Shown one piece after another: positions 53,989 through 61,123 of a stretch of 64,000 bases of DNA. The notes below the pieces were generated by a model. The model was given only the letters and a program-made list of their open reading frames with translations, was not told the DNA's origin and made no database searches. Each line of letters begins with the position of its first letter. Positions within the stretch are counted from its first letter, which is position 1. The DNA is from Mucilaginibacter defluvii (GTDB lineage Bacteria > Bacteroidota > Bacteroidia > Sphingobacteriales > Sphingobacteriaceae). Position numbers and translations under genes: made by a program. Location: NCBI RefSeq assembly GCF_039543225.1, contig NZ_BAABJI010000001.1, forward strand, positions 1,267,193 to 1,331,192. The letters are read 5' to 3'.

Positions 53989-55242
53989 TCAGGGCCTGAG
54001 ACCGATCACGCGATCAGCGTCCGCGAAAGCCTGTAATACCTTGTCGAGGTGTTCCTGTGTATGCGTGGCCATGACGTTCAGCCGGATACGGGCGTCTTTT
54101 TTGGAAACGGCCGGGTACATGATGGGATTGGTGTAGACGCCGCTGCGTAAGAGTAAGCGGCCGGCCTCCAGTGTGCGCCGGATCTCACCGACCTTGACGG
54201 GGATCACGGCAGAGGCAGTGGTACCGATGTCCAGGCCGAGGCTGATCAGCCCTTCCTTGAGGTAATTGATATTCTGCCAAAGGCGCTCGCGCCATTGCGG
54301 TTCTTCATCGACCAGTTCGATGGCGCGGATGATCCCCATGATCGCGGGTGTAGCCGTGGTGGAGAAAAGGTGCTGCTTGGACTGGTATTTCAGGTAGTTG
54401 ACCAGTTCAGGTTTGGCGATCACATAACCGCCGATGTTACCCAAGGCTTTGCTGAAGGTCCCGGTAATGATGTCCACCTGGTCAAAAACGTTGAACAGTT
54501 CGATCACGCCGCGGCCGGTCGTGCCGACGACGCCGATACCATGCGCGTCATCAACGACGAGGTAGGCACCGTACCGGTGCGTCAGTTCGGCGATCTTGTC
54601 CAGCGGTGCGAGGTCGCCATCCTGGCTGTATACGCCGTCCACGATGACGAACCGGGTGCGGTAAGTGTCTTTAGCTTTCTCCAGGATGTGTTCCAACTGG
54701 TGCAGGTCGTTATGCAGGAAGCGCTTGGTGTTCGTGGTCAGGCAGCCTTCATAGACGCTGGCGTGTACGGCCATGTCGATAATGGCGAGGTCTTCCTGGT
54801 GCAGCAGGCATTGTAAGGTGGCGCTGTTAGCGGTATAGCCGGTGGTGTACAGGATGCCATCGGTCTTACCGTAGAAGGCGGCGATCTTTTTTTCGAGTTG
54901 TTGATGGTAGCTGAAATGTCCGCCGATGGCGGGTGAAGCGCCGGAACCGGTACCGTATTTCCTGATACCTTCGGTCACGGCCGCTTTAATGGCCGGGTGT
55001 TGGCTGAAACCAAGGTAATCGTTGGAGACGAGGCAGACCGAACGGGTCGGTGCGGTATCTCCGGGCAGCAAAAGATCCATTTCCGGCCCGACGGGGCTTT
55101 GTGATTCGATCCGGTAATTGAGGTGGCCGTTGTTTTTCAGCCAGTCCAGGTATTCCTGGAACTGTGCTGCTGTGGCATAGGCATCCTGCCCTGAGATATT
55201 CTCAAAACTTTTAAAGCTGGCGGTTGAAAAATCGATCTGCAT
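53989..55242 (-). CDS. Alpha-oxoamine synthase family PLP enzyme
   Basis: A 417-residue fold-type I PLP enzyme of the BioF/KBL/serine-palmitoyltransferase/HemA-like family, which condenses an amino acid with an acyl-CoA. Landmarks are SNDYLGFSQHPAI, YGTGSGASPAIGGHF, VDDAHGIGVVG with the cofactor-binding Asp-His pair, and the PLP lysine in GTFSKALGNIGG. The start is ATG at 55242 (MQIDFSTASF); the upstream open frame is spurious. The N-terminal extension of about 60 residues is longer than in BioF. CqsA-like signal synthases belong to the same family, but substrate cannot be read from sequence. It is divergent from the Crp/Fnr gene across a palindromic operator. Confidence 0.88.
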   Translation of the reverse strand: MQIDFSTASFKSFENISGQDAYATAAQFQEYLDWLKNNGHLNYRIESQSPVGPEMDLLLPGDTAPTRSVCLVSNDYLGFSQHPAIKAAVTEGIRKYGTGSGASPAIGGHFSYHQQLEKKIAAFYGKTDGILYTTGYTANSATLQCLLHQEDLAIIDMAVHASVYEGCLTTNTKRFLHNDLHQLEHILEKAKDTYRTRFVIVDGVYSQDGDLAPLDKIAELTHRYGAYLVVDDAHGIGVVGTTGRGVIELFNVFDQVDIITGTFSKALGNIGGYVIAKPELVNYLKYQSKQHLFSTTATPAIMGIIRAIELVDEEPQWRERLWQNINYLKEGLISLGLDIGTTASAVIPVKVGEIRRTLEAGRLLLRSGVYTNPIMYPAVSKKDARIRLNVMATHTQEHLDKVLQAFADADRVIGLRP

Positions 55243-55291
55243 AGGTAGATGTGTAATGTTTATAATCAAACTTAAACCCAAAAACAACCTC

Positions 55292-55339
55292 AAGTGGTGA
55301 GTTAGTGATTTTTATTAATTATTAATTAACTCACCACTT
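55292..55339. promoter_or_regulatory. Long inverted repeat between divergent genes, probable operator
   Basis: Perfect 13-bp arms, AAGTGGTGAGTTA (55292-55304) and TAACTCACCACTT (55327-55339), around a 22-bp AT-rich spacer that itself contains TTAATTA-T-TAATTAA. It sits 50 bp before the PLP-enzyme ATG and 59 bp before the Crp/Fnr ATG, where it could act on both promoters. Confidence 0.65.
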
Positions 55340-55397
55340 TGTATAAAAACAGCCTTTTTCTTTGCCTGCCATTTTCCACGTTCAAAAAGGAGTAGCT

Positions 55398-55970
55398 ATG
55401 CAAGGAGGATTGTTGATCACATTTTTGGAGGGATGGGCAGCCTTATCACCTGAATTTATCACTGCGCTGAATGCGTCAGTACGCAGAGAGCATTACCAGC
55501 CGAGGCAGGTCATTCATACAGCTGGCAGGCTCGAAGACCGTTTTTGGTTTCTGGAAAGCGGACTGGCCCGCAAGTATTATTTCGATCCGGAGGGCAAAGA
55601 ACAAACCACCAGGTTCTACGTGTCAGACGACCTGATCTTTTCTTATAAGGGCTATTGGAAGGAAGAAAGCGAAGATTACCTGGAAGTGCTCGCCGCATCA
55701 ACGTTGTTATCGGTGACTTACAGCGCGTTGCAGGAACTGGCAGATACGTTCGAGGTAACCAGGGCACTCATCAGGTCGGCGGCGAAACGGCAATATCAGC
55801 AGGATGTTTTCAGGAACCGGCTGATGCTGCGAACCGCTGAAGACCGATACCTTGGGCTCCGGCTGGCCCGTCCTGATGTTTTCAGGTATTTCTCCGTGCG
55901 GTTGATCGCTACCTATCTGAATATGACGAGGGAGAATTTAAGCCGTCTGATGGCCCGGGACCATAGCTGA
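55398..55970 (+). CDS. Crp/Fnr-family transcription regulator
   Basis: A 190-residue regulator. The cyclic-nucleotide-binding-like beta barrel covers about residues 20-125 (QVIHTAGRLEDRFWFLESGLARKYYF), and a compressed C-terminal helix-turn-helix follows (YFSVRLIATYLNMTRENLSRLMARD). The start is ATG at 55398, preceded by AAAGGAG, an unusually clear ribosome-binding site for this phylum; the frame is open further upstream without support. The effector is unknown: the usual Arg/Glu cAMP-contact residues were not evident. A matching Crp-type site lies 40 bp after its stop, before the next operon. Confidence 0.88.
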   Translation: MQGGLLITFLEGWAALSPEFITALNASVRREHYQPRQVIHTAGRLEDRFWFLESGLARKYYFDPEGKEQTTRFYVSDDLIFSYKGYWKEESEDYLEVLAASTLLSVTYSALQELADTFEVTRALIRSAAKRQYQQDVFRNRLMLRTAEDRYLGLRLARPDVFRYFSVRLIATYLNMTRENLSRLMARDHS

Positions 55971-56009
55971 GACGGAACAATGAAAATGGTGATCGTATCG
56001 GTGACAAAC

Positions 56010-56025
56010 GGTGATCTATATCACA
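56010..56025 (+). promoter_or_regulatory. Near-consensus Crp-type binding site before the LanKC-like operon
   Basis: GGTGATCTATATCACA fits the Crp pattern TGTGA-N6-TCACA with one mismatch. A likely -7 box, TAACTTTA, lies at 56048-56055. If transcription starts near 56058 the site is centred about 41 bp upstream, the class II activation position. Confidence 0.55.
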
Positions 56026-56079
56026 ACTTTTAAGAATAAACCGTTCCTAACTTTATCTCGTCGCATTCATCGATCACTT

Positions 56080-57435
56080 ATGAAAAAAGCATTCCATATC
56101 CAATTGATCAGTTACGTGCCGCTATTAAAACGCATGGGATTCATTTTTCGTGAAAAAGCGAAAACACTAAGCGTAGGTACATGTGAAATGGAATCGGGCT
56201 ATGAGGTGATATTGAGTTGCCGGACGCTCGACACTGTTACTTTACTGGATCTTGTTTTGCCCGAACTTAAGAAGCTAAAAGTGTCATTTAGGCTCGTCAA
56301 AGATCAAGAGAGTCAGTATCGATTGAATTCCGGTGCTTTCGGCGAAAATGAGGTTGGTAAAGTGTTGGTCATCTTCATTTCATCATTGGAAACAGGATCC
56401 GCATTGATAGAATGGTTAGTCAACCGAACGGCTTTTTTGAAAGGTCCCGTTATCCCATTTGCAAAACGCATTGGCGAGATCGTCTATCTTCAAGCATTCA
56501 GTAGATCAGATAATGTTGCCAGTTTGAGTAAAATCGATATTAAAAAATTGCCCTTTGCCGTTTCGACCTCTTATCTCAGAAAAGACACGAAAAGAAAATT
56601 TATCGGTCGATATTACCTGCCGGTAGCGATATTGAAGGCCAGTCCAAAGGGTGACATTTATAGAGCGATCAACTTAAGGCGCTTCTCTTTTACCTGGTGT
56701 TTGATCAAGGAGGGAAAACCCGTAGCGCTGGATGACCACTTCAATCGGGACATGCGGCATAGGTTGCAATGGCAGCGTGATATTTTACTGCAAATGGCCG
56801 ATGTAGTAAACACACCTGCTCTTATTGATTTCATTGAATCCGGCGACACCACTTACCTGATCACGGCTTTCGCTGAAGGAGAACAATTGGGATCGAAAGT
56901 ACATGCACTGCTTAACGGAACCACTTGGGCCAGATTAGCTAACGCAGATCAGATCGCTTTATTGACATGGTACTCCCAAGCCTTAGATATCGTAAAAGCT
57001 ATTCATCAGAAAGGCTTCGTTCATCGCGATATCACAGATAGCAATTTTATAATTTCCGACGATGGCAAACTATCTATAATCGATTTTGAACTTGCCTTTC
57101 ATATCGTGCGCCACAAGCCGGATCCGCCTTTTTTGTTAGGTACTTTCGGCTACGCCGCACCAGAGCAACTACAATATGCGGTACCGGATTTTAGCGAAGA
57201 TATTTATTCGCTTGGCGCTTTGCTTTGCCATATATTAACTGGCATCCCGCCCTATGAAATGATCAGCGATGATCTGCATACGGTTCAAGCAAAACTGAGC
57301 CGCCTCACAGAAAACAGGAATCTTACGAAATTGGCGGTCAAGTGCCTTTCCATGCAGCGGTCAGGCAGGCCTCTATTAATAGAACTTAAAGGAGAAATAA
57401 TAAAGGAGATCAACAGCTTAAAACAAATAGCATGA
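56080..57435 (+). CDS. LanKC-like lyase/kinase protein lacking the cyclase domain
   Basis: A 451-residue protein. The N-terminal half matches the RamC/LanKC N-terminal (phospho-Ser/Thr lyase-like) domain in pattern: GYEVILSCRTLDTVTLLDLVLPEL and RLVKDQESQYRLNSGAFG. A protein-kinase domain follows from about residue 185: the VAIK-like Lys in WCLIKEGKP, the catalytic loop HRDITDSN (from residue 315), DFE in place of DFG (335) and GTFGYAAPEQ. The LanC-type cyclase expected in class III lanthipeptide synthetases is absent. ATG at 56080 is chosen over the upstream GTG at 56011, which would put the Crp-type site inside the gene. It overlaps the next gene by 4 bp. Confidence 0.8.
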   Translation: MKKAFHIQLISYVPLLKRMGFIFREKAKTLSVGTCEMESGYEVILSCRTLDTVTLLDLVLPELKKLKVSFRLVKDQESQYRLNSGAFGENEVGKVLVIFISSLETGSALIEWLVNRTAFLKGPVIPFAKRIGEIVYLQAFSRSDNVASLSKIDIKKLPFAVSTSYLRKDTKRKFIGRYYLPVAILKASPKGDIYRAINLRRFSFTWCLIKEGKPVALDDHFNRDMRHRLQWQRDILLQMADVVNTPALIDFIESGDTTYLITAFAEGEQLGSKVHALLNGTTWARLANADQIALLTWYSQALDIVKAIHQKGFVHRDITDSNFIISDDGKLSIIDFELAFHIVRHKPDPPFLLGTFGYAAPEQLQYAVPDFSEDIYSLGALLCHILTGIPPYEMISDDLHTVQAKLSRLTENRNLTKLAVKCLSMQRSGRPLLIELKGEIIKEINSLKQIA

Positions 57436-57869
57436 AAAGGGAACAATGGCTCTTAGAGATTATTTGCGGATTGACCGCTTTGCTGTTTATCTATACCGCC
57501 GCAAGCAAACTGCTGGAGTATGAACAATTCCGCCAAGAAATCTTCAACCAGGCATTCAATCCAGTTCTTTTCCCTGTAATAATCTATGGATTGCCGCCAG
57601 CCGAACTGTTCGTCGCGGTGATGCTTCTCGTGCCAAAATTGCGCCTGGCCGGTCTTTATCTTTCGACATTACTCATGATCCTGTTTACAGGATATGTGGG
57701 TTTAGTGACCTTCCATTTTTATGACCGGGTACCATGTTCCTGTGCAGGGGTATTTAAACACATGAGCTGGCCGGTCCATCTTGCTTTCAATTTAGTTTTT
57801 ACTGTCGCAACCATTTACGGCATCAAGATATTCAATGCGCAACGAATCAGGGAAAAGCTGAAAACCTGA
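57432..57869 (+). CDS. MauE/DoxX-like membrane protein
   Basis: A 145-residue protein with four membrane helices (about residues 8-25, 45-65, 73-95 and 115-135). The pattern SKLLEYEQFRQEI, GLPPAELFVAVMLL and HFYDRVPCSCAGVFKHMSW is that of the MauE/DoxX-like redox-associated family. The CSC motif in the loop before the last helix suggests thiol-disulfide chemistry. Gene overlap with the LanKC-like gene (ATGA) and the next gene, which encodes an exported peptide with two cysteines, point to a maturation operon. Confidence 0.82.
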   Translation: MKREQWLLEIICGLTALLFIYTAASKLLEYEQFRQEIFNQAFNPVLFPVIIYGLPPAELFVAVMLLVPKLRLAGLYLSTLLMILFTGYVGLVTFHFYDRVPCSCAGVFKHMSWPVHLAFNLVFTVATIYGIKIFNAQRIREKLKT

Positions 57870-57909
57870 GAAAAGAGTAAGCATCTATCAAAAAATCAAT
57901 TCTATTAAA

Positions 57910-58209
57910 ATGTTAAACAACAAAAAGAATCTCTTACAAAGAGTGAGGATCATGATGGTGGCCATCGTGACCATTATGGGCATCGGAACTGCATTTGCCA
58001 CAAAAGCACCGGTCAACAAAGCTGCTAACACCTGGGCTGTGGTACAAACCGTAGGCAACTTCTATGAAGTAACTCAGGCTGCCGGTCGTTGTGATGAAGA
58101 AGAAGACCCGACCTGCAAGGTGCAGTCAACGGCGACACCTAATGCACAGGGCCTTATACCGATCAGCTCTGCTACGGTTATGCAAAAGGGTAATTTTACC
58201 CGTCAGTAA
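57910..58209 (+). CDS. Small exported peptide, DUF6520-like
   Basis: A 99-residue protein with a signal peptide (IMMVAIVTIMGIGTAFA, cleavage after AFA) leaving a mature peptide of about 68 residues. The mature part has two Cys (RCDEEEDPTCKV) and a Ser/Thr-rich tail (STATPNAQGLIPISSATVM). This is the pattern of the DUF6520 family of Bacteroidota. It is the last gene of the operon with the kinase-like and MauE-like proteins, and a strong terminator follows. It could be their substrate; Ser and Thr residues are available for modification, but that is inference. Confidence 0.75.
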   Translation: MLNNKKNLLQRVRIMMVAIVTIMGIGTAFATKAPVNKAANTWAVVQTVGNFYEVTQAAGRCDEEEDPTCKVQSTATPNAQGLIPISSATVMQKGNFTRQ

Positions 58210-58215
58210 AAAAAG

Positions 58216-58246
58216 AAAAAGGAGGCAGCCGGGCTGCCTCCTTTTT
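58216..58246. terminator. Bidirectional hairpin terminator
   Basis: A perfect 14-bp stem AAAAAGGAGGCAGC/GCTGCCTCCTTTTT (58216-58229 and 58233-58246) with a 3-nt loop. It separates the peptide operon from the convergent TlpA gene. Confidence 0.9.
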
Positions 58247-58247
58247 G

Positions 58248-59711
58248 CTATTCAAGTTCCGATTGGATCAATCGAATCAAACTGTCCTTGTCCATCAGGC
58301 GGTCATCGCTAAAGTACAGCACATCCTGCTTTTTACCGATCATCATCGGCTGAGGGTAACTCCTGATACCATAATGTTTAATGGCGGGATGGTCACCACC
58401 GGAAACGCCGGTGTTCAGATTGGTCAGTTCGGCCGTTGTATATTCTCCGCTGCGGATGCCTTTGTACCAGTTGGACCGGTCTTTATCTATATTGATCGTG
58501 ACAAAAACGATATCTGACCTGTCTCTGAATGCTTCCGCAACCGGTTGCATAACTGTACGAAAATAGTGTGAGCAATGCGGACAACCATAGAACCAGAAAT
58601 CCACGAGCACCAGTTTACCTTTCAGATCCGAAAGGCGGACGGTGCGTCCGTTCGCATCCGGCAATTCGAACGGATAGGCCCGCATGTTTGATTTCCTGTT
58701 TTGGAATGGCACCATTGCTATCTGATAATCAGGCTCTTTAATGTAAGCCATGGAGCGCTGCAGTAAATTATTATAATCCTGAATGCCAAAACCGGAACGT
58801 TTAAAAAGCTGAAGCAGTAAACGCTCCCTGATCAGCCCTTTGTAATTGTTAAATATCGGTTCAAAGAGTGCGTCCGGCTTAGGCGAGCTCCCTGCCTTTA
58901 TATGGCTGAGCCGTATCAGATCGAGCTGAAAAACAGCGAACATTTTAGATTTTACCGCCGCGACGGTATCCGTGATGAGGTTATCACGGTCTATAAAACG
59001 CTCGAAGCTACCGATCAGCGTCTCTTTCTCTTTCAATGTTGCTTTCGCCAGACGCGTCTTGATAAAGCCGGCCTCGATCCCGCGGAGTTTATAGATCTGG
59101 TCCGTCAGCAGAAGATGAGCAGCGATCGGTGTCAATTGTTTCTCTTTCTCCCGCCATGCCACTTCATCTTTCAGACTGTCCAGGCACACATCTTCCTTGT
59201 TCTTGCTATTGAAGGTCAGATCACTGTTAAAAAAATCGTCATAAGGCAGATCCTTGAAAGCTTTTTTACTATCCCGGATCAAGTTGAATTTCGAGGCTCC
59301 TTTACCGGAGAACCGAACATCGTCCGAACGGGTATCGACAGTTACTTTAATATCATCACCGTTTTCAACAAAAAAGTCAGGTCTTAATATTTGCTTTTCT
59401 GGATCGCTTCCGGCGCGTCGTAAAGTAATAAAGACATAAGCTACCGGTCCACTGAATGCAAAGCTCAGGTGGTATTTCCCGTTAACCCGCCGTGCTTGCA
59501 CACGGATGAATTCGGCCGTGCCGCTTTCTTTGTACATCAATGTGGAATAGCCTGCTGACAAAGAATCTTTAGCACTGATACCTTGCGCAAGCACCGTAAT
59601 ATCAGCTTTTGAGAGCGAATCTGATTTATACGTTGCTGATTGCTTACCATGAGCATTCGATGTCGACAGCAGGTATAATAAAGTAGTTAGAGCTATGAAC
59701 AGGTGTTTCAT
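58248..59711 (-). CDS. TlpA-family thiol-disulfide protein
   Basis: A 487-residue periplasmic protein. Signal peptide MKHLFIALTTLLYLLSTSNAHGK. A DUF4369-like N-terminal region comes first. The C-terminal thioredoxin domain is about residues 345-487, with the active site CPHC (377-380) in VLVDFWFYGCPHCSHYF. The domain order is the usual one for Bacteroidota TlpA proteins tied to SusCD loci. It lies on the same strand as, and 15 bp after, the susD-like gene. A thioredoxin next to a MauE protein and a Cys peptide may not be accidental. Confidence 0.88.
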   Translation of the reverse strand: MKHLFIALTTLLYLLSTSNAHGKQSATYKSDSLSKADITVLAQGISAKDSLSAGYSTLMYKESGTAEFIRVQARRVNGKYHLSFAFSGPVAYVFITLRRAGSDPEKQILRPDFFVENGDDIKVTVDTRSDDVRFSGKGASKFNLIRDSKKAFKDLPYDDFFNSDLTFNSKNKEDVCLDSLKDEVAWREKEKQLTPIAAHLLLTDQIYKLRGIEAGFIKTRLAKATLKEKETLIGSFERFIDRDNLITDTVAAVKSKMFAVFQLDLIRLSHIKAGSSPKPDALFEPIFNNYKGLIRERLLLQLFKRSGFGIQDYNNLLQRSMAYIKEPDYQIAMVPFQNRKSNMRAYPFELPDANGRTVRLSDLKGKLVLVDFWFYGCPHCSHYFRTVMQPVAEAFRDRSDIVFVTINIDKDRSNWYKGIRSGEYTTAELTNLNTGVSGGDHPAIKHYGIRSYPQPMMIGKKQDVLYFSDDRLMDKDSLIRLIQSELE

Positions 59712-59726
59712 AAATTGTCGGTTTAA

Positions 59727-61112
59727 TTATCTTGGATTTTGTGCGATGCCGCTTGCATCGATCTCATTTTGTGGAATTGGCAGCGTGTAGAGCGGACTGT
59801 TAGGCGCTAATTGGTAGATCTGCCCTTTATAGTTGCGTTCGATGGTAACCGCCGTTTCGGATCGCTGGTTGAACCGCCGCAGGTCTTCCCAGCGGATATT
59901 CCCGGTGAAAGGCAGTTCTTTCCGGCGTTCGGTAATGATCCGTGCTAACAATTCCGCGGTCTGGCCGGTGTTGACCGGTACATAGGTCGCGTTGTACCGT
60001 TTGCTCAGCAGACGGTTCAGGTCATCTAATGCGGTAATGATGTTCCCGTTACGCAATGCGCTTTCCGCCCGGATCAGGTAAAGCTCATTGGTGGCAAAGC
60101 CTGTGAAATTGTAGAAGTTACTGCCTTCATAACTCCCTTTATAACGGTAAAGGCCGGTCTTACTGTCCAGGGAATAGAATGCGGACTTACGCAGGTCATT
60201 GTCCGTGTACTGTCCATATAAAGATGGGTTCACACGGCCATGGGTACTCAGTGGCCATACGGCGGAGTTTCCCAGCGCGCTGGCGTAAAAAATGATCTCA
60301 GGGTTTCCTTTCGCGAATGAGGGAAAAGGTTGATTGGCTGTGATGTTCAGCGTTTTGAAATCGAGCAGGTCACCTTGTGTTTTAAGTGCGTCGTCAGCGT
60401 AGCGGAATGCTTCCTGGTAGTTCTGCATGAGTAAATATACTTTAGCAAGTAAAGCCAGCGCTGCTGTTTGAGATGGGCGCGTCTTATACAGCGGTACTGC
60501 AGGCAACAACGCCGTAGCTTCTTTAAGGTCTTTGATCACCTGATCATATCCTTCCTGTACAGTTGACCTGACGGACCGCTGGTTAACATCGGCGGTCAGG
60601 CGGACCACGATGCCCGCGTCAGTGCCCGCCGTTCCAGGCGAATAGGGTTTAGCGAAAAGCTGGCTTAACTGGTAAAATGCAAAAGCGCGGTAAAACAAGG
60701 CTGAGCCGCGAACATTGTCAAACGCTGTCTGCTCTCCAGCGGCCGGTTTCAATAAAGCTGACCGTTCAAGTACAATATTACTGTACTCCACTTGCTGGTA
60801 AGGGTTTTGCCAATCTGGTGAATTAGCACCCTGGTAGATATCTTTTTGCCACAGGTAGGTGTTTCTGTTAGGGGCGGTAATGGCACCCACGCTGGCTTCG
60901 CTGAAATAAACGTTGTCCGAACCGATCAATCCTAAGATCGGACACGAAGCATTCATCACCTGGGTATTGTCCAATATGGCCTGAAGGTCTTGTAGATCCC
61001 TGGGCGTTACGCTGCTCTTATTGTTCTTGACGTCCAGCCAGTCATCCTGTTTCTGACAGGATGCTGCAAAAACCAAGAACAGCAAAAGACCTGAAATAAT
61101 AGTATTTTTCAT
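59727..61112 (-). CDS. RagB/SusD-family outer-membrane lipoprotein
   Basis: A 461-residue lipoprotein, MKNTIISGLLLFLVFAASC with lipobox Cys19. The SusD/RagB fold is indicated by YSNIVLERSALL, RGSALFYRAFAFYQLSQLFAKPY, LALLAKVYLLMQNYQEAFRYAD (TPR-like) and ERRKELPFTGNIRWEDLRRFN, then a C-terminal QNPR end. It caps the SusC barrel and captures the substrate, which cannot be read from the sequence. The gene lies 11 bp after the susC-like gene. Confidence 0.93.
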   Translation of the reverse strand: MKNTIISGLLLFLVFAASCQKQDDWLDVKNNKSSVTPRDLQDLQAILDNTQVMNASCPILGLIGSDNVYFSEASVGAITAPNRNTYLWQKDIYQGANSPDWQNPYQQVEYSNIVLERSALLKPAAGEQTAFDNVRGSALFYRAFAFYQLSQLFAKPYSPGTAGTDAGIVVRLTADVNQRSVRSTVQEGYDQVIKDLKEATALLPAVPLYKTRPSQTAALALLAKVYLLMQNYQEAFRYADDALKTQGDLLDFKTLNITANQPFPSFAKGNPEIIFYASALGNSAVWPLSTHGRVNPSLYGQYTDNDLRKSAFYSLDSKTGLYRYKGSYEGSNFYNFTGFATNELYLIRAESALRNGNIITALDDLNRLLSKRYNATYVPVNTGQTAELLARIITERRKELPFTGNIRWEDLRRFNQRSETAVTIERNYKGQIYQLAPNSPLYTLPIPQNEIDASGIAQNPR

Positions 61113-61123
61113 GATGGTCAGAT

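Noticed and set aside
53989..55242. Second biotin-synthesis gene (bioF) complementing bioB
   Set aside because: It is 49 kb from bioB, in mobile cargo, with a longer N-terminus and no bio genes around it.
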